A stretch of 25,718 nucleotides of DNA. It comes from a virus. Within the stretch, counting starts at the first letter, position 1. Every line of letters starts with the position of its first letter. The stretch is from the IMG/VR virus record IMGVR_UViG_3300045146_000635, positions 1 to 25,718 of that record; one strand, given 5' to 3'. Shown one piece after another: positions 8,020-14,825 of the stretch. The translations under genes were made by a program, and so were the position numbers. A model generated the notes under the pieces. It made no database searches, was not told where the DNA came from, and saw only the letters and a list, made by a program, of their open reading frames with translations.

Positions 8020-8720
8020 TATTTAGAATCTTTATAAATAATCTCCTTTCCTACAATCCGGTTAGATATATTCCTGTCATGGATGACCATCCTGTACAGC
8101 TTCTTATCAATTTTCATTGAAGGGAAGTGATCTATCATTTTTGTATGTGAACAATAAAAGCACGTTTTTATCGGCTCCTCCGGCCGTACACCGGAAAGCA
8201 GGGGGGTCATGTCGCCCGCCCGCTCGATGAGTGAAAGGAAAGGCGAATTATTAAAACGCCTCTCGACCGTGTAAAATTTATTACTCTCAAGGTCCCACTG
8301 TACGCCGTCCGTATCAACTATTTTCCGATAATCGTTAAACTGCCTCTGAACCTGAAAGACAAAATCAGGCTCCAAAAAATCGTCATTATCTAAGCGGGTG
8401 GTGATCAGCCAGTCGCCGTTTTTTATCTTTCTTTCCTTAAAGAGATTATTCATATATGTTTTAGGGTAATCATAAATAACCTCGATATATGGATGCTTCA
8501 GGTATTTCAAATAATACTCTTTCGGCGTCTGCCGGTCAAAAGCTAAAAGCCAGGTAAAATTTTTCAACCGCTGTGCTTTAATGGATGGAAGCGTTATTCG
8601 TTCAAACAGCTCCGCCCGGTGTCTCATCCACCCATCAGGATCGGGAGAATTAGTATAAACGCTCTGCCCGTCTAAGAGCAGGTTCCAGCGGGTAAGAATA
8701 AAATGTTTAAACGTAGCCAT
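8019..8720 (-). CDS. Putative rhamnosyltransferase-like protein
   Basis: A 233-residue protein resembling the putative rhamnosyl transferase family (PF11316 type). It opens with FKHFILTRWNLLLDG, has WMRHRAELFERITLPSIKAQ and FTWLLAFDRQTP in order, then the acidic motif TTRLDNDDFL at about residues 108-116, and ends in a region with FYCSHTKMIDHFPS. No membrane segment is visible. The 5' end overlaps the upstream glycosyltransferase by 14 bp. The sugar cannot be told from the sequence; rhamnose is only the family label. Confidence 0.7.
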   Translation of the reverse strand: MATFKHFILTRWNLLLDGQSVYTNSPDPDGWMRHRAELFERITLPSIKAQRLKNFTWLLAFDRQTPKEYYLKYLKHPYIEVIYDYPKTYMNNLFKERKIKNGDWLITTRLDNDDFLEPDFVFQVQRQFNDYRKIVDTDGVQWDLESNKFYTVERRFNNSPFLSLIERAGDMTPLLSGVRPEEPIKTCFYCSHTKMIDHFPSMKIDKKLYRMVIHDRNISNRIVGKEIIYKDSK

Positions 8721-9336
8721 AGTACCTTGCTTTTATTACTTCGTTGATGTACTTTTTTCGGTTTAACTTCGCACGGGGGCTCATGTCCATTGACTTATTA
8801 TGTTCATGCAGCCGGTAGCGATAAACCATTTTATTAACAATCCCAACCTTATAACCTGATGCCAAAAGGTTAAGATGCAAATCGTATTCCTCCCCCGTCC
8901 AAAGTGTTTCATCATAACCGCCTGTTTCATATAATATGCTTGTGCGATAAAGCGTAGTGCCTCCGTGTATCTGGTTGCTTTCCAGCATCCCCGCAAGTGT
9001 CGGCTCAATAGCTTTCCAGTATTGGGCATTTTCCCACCCATTCCGCAAAAGGCCGAAATTCTCAGCATCCCCACAAACCCAGTCATATCCCTCGATTATT
9101 TTACTGTAAAGAATTTCAATCGAATCCGGAAGAAGCAAATCGTCGGATGATAGCACTTTGATATAATCCCCCGTACTCCGCTTTATTCCTTCGTTAACAT
9201 TTTTCCCAAGTGAACAATCCCCTTGTTGAATGATTATCTCATAGTCATCGAATCTTTGCGCTTCTGCAGATGCGATCGCTTCTTCAAGAAATCCTCTATC
9301 CTCTTTATGGGGGATGATAATACTTACCTTTGGCAT
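8707..9336 (-). CDS. Glycosyltransferase family 2 protein
   Basis: A 209-residue GT2 protein, the clearest of the four. It starts MPKVSIIIPHKEDRGFLEEA, followed by IASAEAQRFDDYEIIIQQGD, STGDYIKVLSSDDLLLPDS with SDD in the metal-binding position (residues 64-66), HGGTTLYRTSILYETGGYD and the catalytic-base region LWTGEEYDLHLNLLASGYKV. It lacks a membrane anchor and is shorter than most chromosomal GT2 enzymes. It overlaps both neighbours by 13-14 bp. Confidence 0.88.
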   Translation of the reverse strand: MPKVSIIIPHKEDRGFLEEAIASAEAQRFDDYEIIIQQGDCSLGKNVNEGIKRSTGDYIKVLSSDDLLLPDSIEILYSKIIEGYDWVCGDAENFGLLRNGWENAQYWKAIEPTLAGMLESNQIHGGTTLYRTSILYETGGYDETLWTGEEYDLHLNLLASGYKVGIVNKMVYRYRLHEHNKSMDMSPRAKLNRKKYINEVIKARYYGYV

Positions 9337-10214
9337 TTTGTTTTTCTTTTTAGTGCCTGAAAAAAATATCTATACTTCTTATATTTCCGCCTTCCTAAAA
9401 GTGAAAGATGGATCTTCTCGACTTCTTCGTAGGCATCAACCCGGCTAAGATGTACCCGGAACCGCCAGTAATAAGTTTCAAATCCCTGCAATGTCTGTAT
9501 CTCTTTGATCTTCCCGTCGTACGTCGGCAGACCAAAACAATGACAAATACTATTGTAATCAACTTTTTTTACCAGTTCACCCGTTAAATGTTTCCAGTGA
9601 TTAATGGTTGTATTACTTTTTATGTCTATAATCATCGGCTTATCCCCGCTGTCTATGACCGTTTCTCTGATGCCTTTGTCTTTTAATATCCCGGTCATGG
9701 CGGTGTCTAAACCACAATCCGCATCTTTAGGCCATAACTCTTCCGTGATAATAGACCCCCTGTGTAGCATCCTGCCCGCTCCAAACGTCTGCCCGTCGTT
9801 ATAATTCTTTACAAACATCGCCTCCCGTGTTTCCCAGTTGACAAAGTAAAGCGAGCTGAGGCCAAAGAAATCGAACTTTTTCTCCATGTACGGCTTGTAA
9901 AGGTCGATCAGCTCAGGATTAACGATATCATCACTCCCCAGCTCCATCAGGTAGTCGAAGTCAAAATATTTACAGGCGAATTTCAGGCCAGCGATTTTTT
10001 TCAATCCAAGAGGTTTATTGGGGAAAATACAGCACTCCGCCCCGGCATCGGTGCACATTCTCAAAAGAAGATTATAGAACCTGTCATCAACAGGCGAAAG
10101 GATACATACCAGGCTGATCTCATGGTGATAATTCTTCAGGCGCTTATAACCTTCAAGGAAAAGTCGTACAATCTCAGGGCGCCCGAACATGGGAGTTAAA
10201 ATGAGTATTTTCAT
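9324..10214 (-). CDS. Glycosyltransferase-like protein (GT-A fold)
   Basis: A 296-residue protein opening with MKILILTPMFGRPEIVRLFL, a typical nucleotide-sugar binding start, and carrying FDYLMELGSDDIVNPELIDL, where GSDD (residues 93-96) sits in the metal-binding position. FGAGRMLHRGSII and DCGLDTAMTGILKDKG follow, in the place of an acceptor and catalytic region. A basic C-terminal tail (GRRKYKKYRYFFQALKRKTK) may bind a phosphate-rich partner such as nucleic acid or membrane. The start is coupled by ATGA to the 58-residue gene before it. The exact reaction is unknown. Confidence 0.75.
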   Translation of the reverse strand: MKILILTPMFGRPEIVRLFLEGYKRLKNYHHEISLVCILSPVDDRFYNLLLRMCTDAGAECCIFPNKPLGLKKIAGLKFACKYFDFDYLMELGSDDIVNPELIDLYKPYMEKKFDFFGLSSLYFVNWETREAMFVKNYNDGQTFGAGRMLHRGSIITEELWPKDADCGLDTAMTGILKDKGIRETVIDSGDKPMIIDIKSNTTINHWKHLTGELVKKVDYNSICHCFGLPTYDGKIKEIQTLQGFETYYWRFRVHLSRVDAYEEVEKIHLSLLGRRKYKKYRYFFQALKRKTKCQR

Positions 10215-10387
10215 TCCTTTAAATTTTCAAAGTTATCAGGCCAGTCCCTTACAAAATGACCTGGAAAACTTTGCATATTTTCAAAATTGAAATATTCGTC
10301 CATTTCTGAATCGTAATAAAACTCTTCCCCTTCTTTGATGGAGAACAGCTCTATCGTGCATCTGATATGATCTCCGAGTTCTTTCAT
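10211..10387 (-). CDS. Small acidic gene coupling terminase to the glycosyltransferases
   Basis: A 58-residue acidic protein (MKELGDHIRCTIELFSIKEG at the start, FPGHFVRDWPDNFENLKE at the end) rich in Glu, Asp, Phe and Tyr. It belongs to no family I know. Its ATG overlaps the large-terminase stop (ATGA at 10387-10384) and its own TGA overlaps the next glycosyltransferase ATG (ATGA at 10214-10211), so it is probably translated. It ties the cassette to the terminase message. Confidence 0.7.
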   Translation of the reverse strand: MKELGDHIRCTIELFSIKEGEEFYYDSEMDEYFNFENMQSFPGHFVRDWPDNFENLKE

Positions 10388-11973
10388 ATTGTTTCAATTC
10401 CTCTTTCTGAATAAATACTTGTTTGTCTTACTGTTTTCAGTTCGCTCCATACGTAGATGGAATTAACAAGCGACACAATCCCATCCACTTTTTCCCGGCT
10501 CCGCTTTTTTGTGATCTTGACGTTATTCGCAGCGTCCGTTTCCAAAAGAACATTTGACATCATCCACCGGGCAACAGGATTACCCCCGTGTGCAAGTACA
10601 CGGTTAGCTATCAATTTTTCCAGCTCTTTAGTTGGGTTACTCTGTGAGGCAAACCCCTGACCGACAGGATAGAAAATTTTTTCGATCTCCGATGCCCTCA
10701 TCTCGTAGGGCGGAGCGGTGAGCTTGTTAAATAGTTCGGGAGTGCCCCAACGGTCAAACCCAATAGCCCGGATGTTGTAATCTTTTAAAGCCTGAACGAT
10801 AACCTGAGCGATATAATCTATATCAATAGCATTGCCGGGTGTTGCAGTTATATACCCTTGCCTTACCCACAGGTCGTAATTCACTCCTTCTTTTTTGCTC
10901 CGCTGTTCAATGGCATCTTCAGGAACAAAGAACCACCACTTAGCGGAAACAACAGTACCGGGAAAGATAAGATTAAAGGCTGCAATATCCCGGACGGTAG
11001 CCAGATCCAGCCCGCCGTAACATAACCCATCGAACACAGGAGAACCAGAATTTTCCATCCATGCCTCGTCTGTGATCCAGGTCTCCGCCGTCCCGACCCA
11101 CTGGTTAAGATGCAGGCGCCGGAAGGAACTTTCGTTTGACGGCTGGTTGCGTATCTCATTTATCTGTGCCTGAAAATATGACTTGCCGATTTCTCCAATC
11201 TTCCCGTACCCGGGATTAGCCAGCCTCCAGGTTTCCTCTGAATAGATGTCCGCATCCATCGGGGCACCATATAGAACCGGCAGGAAGGTATCATCTTTTA
11301 TGATCCCCTGCCTGACTTTTTCAGCATATTCGTGAACTTCATAACAGATACTTTCTTTGTCATATCCGGCCGTCGTAAACATCCACATCATAAAATTACC
11401 CCTCTTAACGGCGCCTCTTTTTAAAGTGTCGTATAACTCCCTGTCCGGCTGGACGTGCAGTTCATCAAAGATGATCCCAGAAGGATTGAACCCGTGTTTG
11501 GTGGATGCCTCAGCGGAAATGACTTTATAAAACGAAATGGAACCGTTCTTAACAATGGAATGCTGAAACGCCCGGCACCGGCTGTTAAGCTCCGGGGATT
11601 CAAGTATCATGCCTTTGGCGATGTCAAAAATGATCCCAGCCTGAAACCGGTCACCGGCAGCGCTGAATATCTCCGCCCCCTGTTCACCGTCAGCCAGAAG
11701 AAGATACAAACCGATCGCAGCACCCAGTGTACTTTTGGCGTTACCCTTTGGTATCTCAACGTAGATATATTTAAACCGCCGCCGTCCGTCCGACTTTCTT
11801 TTAATCCCAAAGGCCGGGCAAAGGATGTCCTCTTTCTGCCACTTTGCCAGCTTGATCAACTGTCCGGCTTTGTCTCCTTTGACGTGATGGATATAACCTT
11901 CAATAAAGCGGACTATCTTCTCGGCTGCATCTTTGTCGTAATAATATTTTTCTTTGTCAAAGTCAATCATCAA
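10384..11973 (-). CDS. terL: Terminase large subunit
   Basis: A 529-residue packaging motor of the HK97 / Terminase_1 type. The ATPase domain has a Walker A-like EIPKGNAKST at residues 73-82 and a Walker B GIIFDELHV with D170-E171. TTAGYDKESICYEVHEYAEK follows, as the coupling region. The C-terminal nuclease begins with YGGLDLATVRDIAAF (D323 a likely metal ligand), then IRAIGFDRWGTPELF and a final SREKVDGIVSLVNSIYVW with a further acidic residue. It overlaps the small subunit gene by 4 bp. Length and motifs are complete. Confidence 0.95.
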   Translation of the reverse strand: MMIDFDKEKYYYDKDAAEKIVRFIEGYIHHVKGDKAGQLIKLAKWQKEDILCPAFGIKRKSDGRRRFKYIYVEIPKGNAKSTLGAAIGLYLLLADGEQGAEIFSAAGDRFQAGIIFDIAKGMILESPELNSRCRAFQHSIVKNGSISFYKVISAEASTKHGFNPSGIIFDELHVQPDRELYDTLKRGAVKRGNFMMWMFTTAGYDKESICYEVHEYAEKVRQGIIKDDTFLPVLYGAPMDADIYSEETWRLANPGYGKIGEIGKSYFQAQINEIRNQPSNESSFRRLHLNQWVGTAETWITDEAWMENSGSPVFDGLCYGGLDLATVRDIAAFNLIFPGTVVSAKWWFFVPEDAIEQRSKKEGVNYDLWVRQGYITATPGNAIDIDYIAQVIVQALKDYNIRAIGFDRWGTPELFNKLTAPPYEMRASEIEKIFYPVGQGFASQSNPTKELEKLIANRVLAHGGNPVARWMMSNVLLETDAANNVKITKKRSREKVDGIVSLVNSIYVWSELKTVRQTSIYSERGIETI

Positions 11974-12422
11974 TCAAAAATTTCATCTTTGGTAGTTTTC
12001 TTGGCGCTGGTTATTTTTTCGGAACCGATCAGATTAAGCCCATTCCGTGTCTCAAATTCAACCAAACATTTCTGAGCATCCCTGAGAACACTGAAATAAG
12101 CGCTCACTGTTTTATTCCCGTTTGCCATCTCAATGACATACCCCTCTTCTTTAATATGATCCCTGGCATCACAATAGATATGATACCAACAGGCAGCCCG
12201 CTCAATGTCCGGAATGATCGGAGCAGACAGAAGATTAAGGCTCATGAGCACCTGGCAGCAATGAGTAAAATAATCTTTGCCTTGTTCCGGTACAGTTACC
12301 GGAATATCAGGCAATTTGCTTAATGGTGCAAAGGTTACGTGATCATCCACAACTCTGCACGGCTGCAAGGTTCCCTGTGCCCTTTTAATATGTTCCGGTT
12401 TTCTCGGTCTGCCCGCTGTCAT
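11970..12422 (-). CDS. terS: Terminase small subunit, P27 family
   Basis: A 150-residue protein that starts MTAGRPRKPEHIKRAQGTL, the hallmark of P27-family small terminases, which recognise the packaging site. Middle helices (DYFTHCCQVLMSLNLLSAPI, DIERAACWYHIYCDARDHI) and FSVLRDAQKCLVEFETRNGL match the family. It is the first gene of the late block, preceded by a 71-bp gap with two palindromes that may control it. The stop overlaps the large subunit start. Confidence 0.9.
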   Translation of the reverse strand: MTAGRPRKPEHIKRAQGTLQPCRVVDDHVTFAPLSKLPDIPVTVPEQGKDYFTHCCQVLMSLNLLSAPIIPDIERAACWYHIYCDARDHIKEEGYVIEMANGNKTVSAYFSVLRDAQKCLVEFETRNGLNLIGSEKITSAKKTTKDEIFD

Positions 12423-12426
12423 GTTA

Positions 12427-12461
12427 TTTAGAATTAGTCTAAAGAATTTTGCATGTAAAAT
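12427..12461 (-). promoter_or_regulatory. Two stacked palindromes before the small terminase gene
   Basis: A 17-bp inverted repeat with TTTAGA and TCTAAA arms around 5 nt (12427-12443) ends 4 nt before the terS ATG. It has the same arms, spacing and position as the one before the portal gene. Just upstream is a near-perfect 16-bp palindrome, ATTTTGCATGTAAAAT (12446-12461, one non-matching pair). No TAnnTTTG box is seen next to it. A shared operator for the two late blocks is an inference. Confidence 0.45.
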
Positions 12462-12493
12462 TTCGAAGTTGAGACAACGAACTGCAAGCCGTT

Positions 12494-12802
12494 CTATTTA
12501 GATTTTTCATGCCGCCTCCCCTCTTTTGCGCTTTTCCTGTTATGACACGATTCGCATAAGCTCTGAAGATTGTCCAGGTCGTACCGCTCTCCGCCCTGTT
12601 CTATCGGGATGATATGATCTGCTACTGTCGCCGGAACAGTCAATCCTTTTTGTTTACATTTCCTGCACAACGGCTCTGTTGTTAATTGTAATGTTCTTAG
12701 TTTATTCCAATTTACCCGCTTATAGAACTTCTGATTCTCTCCCCAGGGCTTCTCTTTGCCTTTCATTATTGGTTTGTGCTTTGATTTCGGGAAATATGCC
12801 AT
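12494..12802 (-). CDS. HNH endonuclease
   Basis: A 102-residue HNH nuclease. Two Cys pairs for zinc are C46/C49 (PLCRKC) and C83/C86 (LCESCH). The HNH core is VADHIIPIEQGG (D62-H63), N78 in LDNLQSL and H87 in SCHNRKS. A basic N-terminal extension lies before it. HNH proteins next to terminase genes are common in cos-type phages and help the terminase cut at the packaging site. The stop is 71 bp before terS. Confidence 0.92.
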   Translation of the reverse strand: MAYFPKSKHKPIMKGKEKPWGENQKFYKRVNWNKLRTLQLTTEPLCRKCKQKGLTVPATVADHIIPIEQGGERYDLDNLQSLCESCHNRKSAKEGRRHEKSK

Positions 12803-12810
12803 GATGGTAA

Positions 12811-12939
12811 TTATAAAAGCATAAATGCAACAGCAAACATAATGATCAAGCTAATCAACATGATCAAGAGTAGGTTCCTGCATCCTTTTGGATTGTTCAG
12901 GTCACCTAACATTCCGGAATCGAGGTCTGTGTCGGTCAT
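12811..12939 (-). CDS. Tiny single-pass membrane protein
   Basis: A 42-residue protein with an acidic N-terminus (MTDTDLDSGMLGDL) and one C-terminal hydrophobic helix from about residue 23 to 42 (NLLLIMLISLIIMFAVAFML). Its ATG overlaps the TGA of the zinc-ribbon gene (ATGA at 12939-12936) and its stop lies 8 nt before the HNH start. This supports it as a real small gene. A holin-like or other membrane role is possible but unproven; it is short for a holin. Confidence 0.6.
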   Translation of the reverse strand: MTDTDLDSGMLGDLNNPKGCRNLLLIMLISLIIMFAVAFMLL

Positions 12940-13118
12940 AATAGTTTGGTTATTATATATCCCTTCCCTGAGCACGATTTGCATGGTATTGGCGAAATAT
13001 CTGTATTAGTTGAACTCCATACATCTTCCACTCTATAAAACTCGTGCGGTAATTGACCTTTGCCCAAACAAACCGGGCAAATACATGGCTTTTTCGATGC
13101 ATCATTCTTTGTGCTCAT
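12936..13118 (-). CDS. Small DnaJ-type zinc-ribbon protein
   Basis: A 60-residue protein with two CxxCxGxG motifs, CPVCLGKG at residues 14-21 and CKSCSGKG at residues 46-53, the pattern of the DnaJ central zinc finger. There is no J domain, so it is not a chaperone by itself. It overlaps the gene before it by 17 bp and the tiny membrane gene after it by 4 bp. Such mini zinc proteins occur in phage early operons, but the function is unknown. Confidence 0.7.
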   Translation of the reverse strand: MSTKNDASKKPCICPVCLGKGQLPHEFYRVEDVWSSTNTDISPIPCKSCSGKGYIITKLL

Positions 13119-13311
13119 CTTTTTCGCTCTTCGTAATTTTATTAATCAGATCCCCGATAGCTTTCTGGATGTTGATAGTTGCGTTTCTCAGGTCAGCAAA
13201 AGTTAATCCTACATATACGCCTGTGTCGTTTACCCTGTCGATGACTTTGTAAATGTCCGAATTGATTTCATGTAGGGTCCTGATTTTCTCCTGGTCGGTT
13301 AGTTCTTTCAT
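13102..13311 (-). CDS. Small hypothetical early protein
   Basis: A 69-residue, mostly helical, charged protein beginning MKELTDQEKIRTLHEINSDI and ending KSEKDEHKE. The frame stays open upstream to 13353, but the start at 13311 follows the DnaA-like gene stop by 10 nt and fits the operon better. YVGLTFADLRNATINIQKAI lies in the middle. I recognise no family. It is coupled to its neighbours by spacing and overlap. Confidence 0.6.
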   Translation of the reverse strand: MKELTDQEKIRTLHEINSDIYKVIDRVNDTGVYVGLTFADLRNATINIQKAIGDLINKITKSEKDEHKE

Positions 13312-13321
13312 GGTTGTATAT

Positions 13322-13702
13322 TTAGTACATCGCAAATTCGCAGAAATTGGCATCTGTCAGGTGTCTTTCCGGCCTGATTGTTTCTGTGGAAAGCTCATGC
13401 GCTATTGCCTCACAGGAATTTATTATTTCATTCAATTTTACTTCGTTATATCTCCAGCCTGTATCGAGGCAGTTGTTTATGGCCTTTATCGAATGTATGA
13501 CGGTTGCATGATCTTTCTTTCCTATTGCCTTGCCTATTTCACCTAAAGAACCGAGTTTATATTTAACGGCCAGCCAATAAGCTATCTGCCTCATGATAAC
13601 TATTTTCCTTTCTCTTGTGTTCAGATCAAGTAATCTAACATCACAGCCGAAATATTCTGCAACAGCTGCCTTAATGATCTGGGTGGTTATTTTGTTTTCC
13701 AT
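13322..13702 (-). CDS. Stand-alone DnaA domain IV-like DNA-binding protein
   Basis: A 126-residue protein whose first 85 residues match the DNA-binding domain IV of DnaA. It has IKAAVAEYFGCDVRLLDLNT, RKIVIMRQIAYWLAVKYKL, then the DnaA signature GKAIGKKDHATVIHSIKAI at residues 57-75. There is no AAA+ ATPase domain. In the host initiator this motif reads DnaA boxes. Here it may bind the phage origin, or compete with host DnaA. It lies 4 nt after the methyltransferase and near the replication genes. Confidence 0.85.
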   Translation of the reverse strand: MENKITTQIIKAAVAEYFGCDVRLLDLNTRERKIVIMRQIAYWLAVKYKLGSLGEIGKAIGKKDHATVIHSIKAINNCLDTGWRYNEVKLNEIINSCEAIAHELSTETIRPERHLTDANFCEFAMY

Positions 13703-13706
13703 TGTT

Positions 13707-14450
13707 TCAGAATAATTTTAACTGTCGTTTGTGGTTTTCAATTCTCTTGCTCGCCATTTCCATAAATAAATGATCAATCTCAAAAGCTATATAATTTCTT
13801 TTTTCAATTTGAGCTGCAACACAAGTCGTACCGCTTCCGGCAAACGGATCAAGGACAATATCACCTTCATTTGAATGGAGTAATATTATTTTTCTCATCA
13901 AATCAACAGGTTTAACAGTCGGATGTTCTCTTTCTGAAGGTATTATTTTGGGAATTCTCCATACGTTTGGCGTTGTATTGCCACCATTCCAGCGATGAGC
14001 CGGATCGCCATTTTGTGCTATAAGTATAAATTCATAATTGCGCCGATAATGCAGCCCCATCCCTAATCCCCCTTTATCCCAAACGATTGCTTGCTTAAAT
14101 CCTATATACTTATCCATTAGAAGTGTCCATTTAGCAAATAATGGTTTTGGACCGCCGCCGCCGCCGCAGCAGCAGCAGCAGCATGCACCCTTTTTTAATA
14201 TTCGTTTTGCTGTTTTCAAAAAATCCTCAAATAATTTCATCGCTGTTTCTTCATCATCATTTGCTATCGGACGGGGAACCATTCGTGATTTATCACCATT
14301 AAATATGGCTTCCCAGAGGGAAGCCATATCGCCGTTGTTATAATTTAGTCCATAAGGAGGATCGGTAACTATTAGGTCAATAATTTTATCCGGAATGTTT
14401 TTCATCCCTTCCAAACAATCCATCAGGTATAGTTTATTCAGCTCTAACAT
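13707..14450 (-). CDS. DNA N4/N6-methyltransferase (beta-type order)
   Basis: A 247-residue amino-methyltransferase with the catalytic motif TDPPYG at residues 29-34 ahead of the AdoMet-binding DPFAGSGTTC at 201-210, the beta-class order. HPTVKP at 176-181 is also typical. It may protect phage DNA from host restriction or mark it. Residues 90-100 form an unusual run of six Cys and five Gly encoded by TGC and GGC/GGT repeats. The start overlaps a tiny membrane gene by 17 bp. The recognition site cannot be read. Confidence 0.9.
   Translation of the reverse strand: MLELNKLYLMDCLEGMKNIPDKIIDLIVTDPPYGLNYNNGDMASLWEAIFNGDKSRMVPRPIANDDEETAMKLFEDFLKTAKRILKKGACCCCCCGGGGGPKPLFAKWTLLMDKYIGFKQAIVWDKGGLGMGLHYRRNYEFILIAQNGDPAHRWNGGNTTPNVWRIPKIIPSEREHPTVKPVDLMRKIILLHSNEGDIVLDPFAGSGTTCVAAQIEKRNYIAFEIDHLFMEMASKRIENHKRQLKLF
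14151..14183 (-). repeat. Codon repeat, six TGC then GGC/GGT, in the methyltransferase gene
   Basis: Six TGC codons are followed by four GGC and one GGT on the minus strand, a trinucleotide run of 33 bp that is strikingly GC-rich in an AT-rich gene. It encodes Cys-6, Gly-5 at residues 90-100. Similar Cys/Gly-rich loops are, to my memory, found in related phage methylases, so it may be a functional loop and not drift alone. Confidence 0.85.
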
Positions 14451-14544
14451 CTAAATCATTTTCAAATTCCTGAGCGTCTTTGAGGTCGCCATATATAAGC
14501 CAGGAGAAAAGTGCAACGGCTGAAAGGATTAGTATTGTTGTCAT
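14434..14544 (-). CDS. Tiny membrane protein
   Basis: A 36-residue protein: one N-terminal hydrophobic helix (TTILILSAVALFSWLIYGD) and an acidic tail. The ATG at 14544 lies 3 nt after the SSB-like gene stop, and its stop overlaps the methyltransferase start by 17 bp. This packing is typical of the operon. The product is very short and I assign no function. It could be a translation-coupling leader for the methyltransferase. Confidence 0.5.
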   Translation of the reverse strand: MTTILILSAVALFSWLIYGDLKDAQEFENDLDVRAE

Positions 14545-14547
14545 TGA

Positions 14548-14814
14548 TCAAAAAGGTAAATCCTGTTCAGATACTTTATTTTCAACTTCCGGACTGGCCT
14601 CGTCATGTTTTATGATTATTTTGGCATTGCCAAGTATCCGGCCTTTGATGCCTTTTTCTTTTTCCTCTTTACTTATCTTTTCGACAATCATATAGTCGTT
14701 CCCGTAGGTATTCCCTGGAGTGTCAATCAAAACAAAATCCAGGTAGGTGCCTTTTTCGCCTTTAAACAAGCGTTTTTTGTTAATCTTTGTAACATCAATT
14801 CGTGCTGAGATCAT
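14548..14814 (-). CDS. SSB-like single-stranded DNA-binding protein candidate
   Basis: An 88-residue protein with a strand-rich core (ARIDVTKINKKRLFKGEKGT, YLDFVLIDTPGNTYGNDYMI, GRILGNAKIII) and an acidic tail ending EQDLPF. The acidic-Pro-Phe tip resembles the C-terminal tip of bacterial SSB that docks replication and repair partners. The core is too short for a full classical OB fold, but similar small proteins are common in Bacteroidota phage replication modules. It sits directly after the replication gene. The function is inferred from tail and location. Confidence 0.55.
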   Translation of the reverse strand: MISARIDVTKINKKRLFKGEKGTYLDFVLIDTPGNTYGNDYMIVEKISKEEKEKGIKGRILGNAKIIIKHDEASPEVENKVSEQDLPF

Positions 14815-14825
14815 TGTTTTATATT

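Noticed and set aside
11455-12075. 206-residue plus-strand frame opposite the terminase genes
   Set aside because: It is antisense to two clear terminase genes and shows no protein-like motif.
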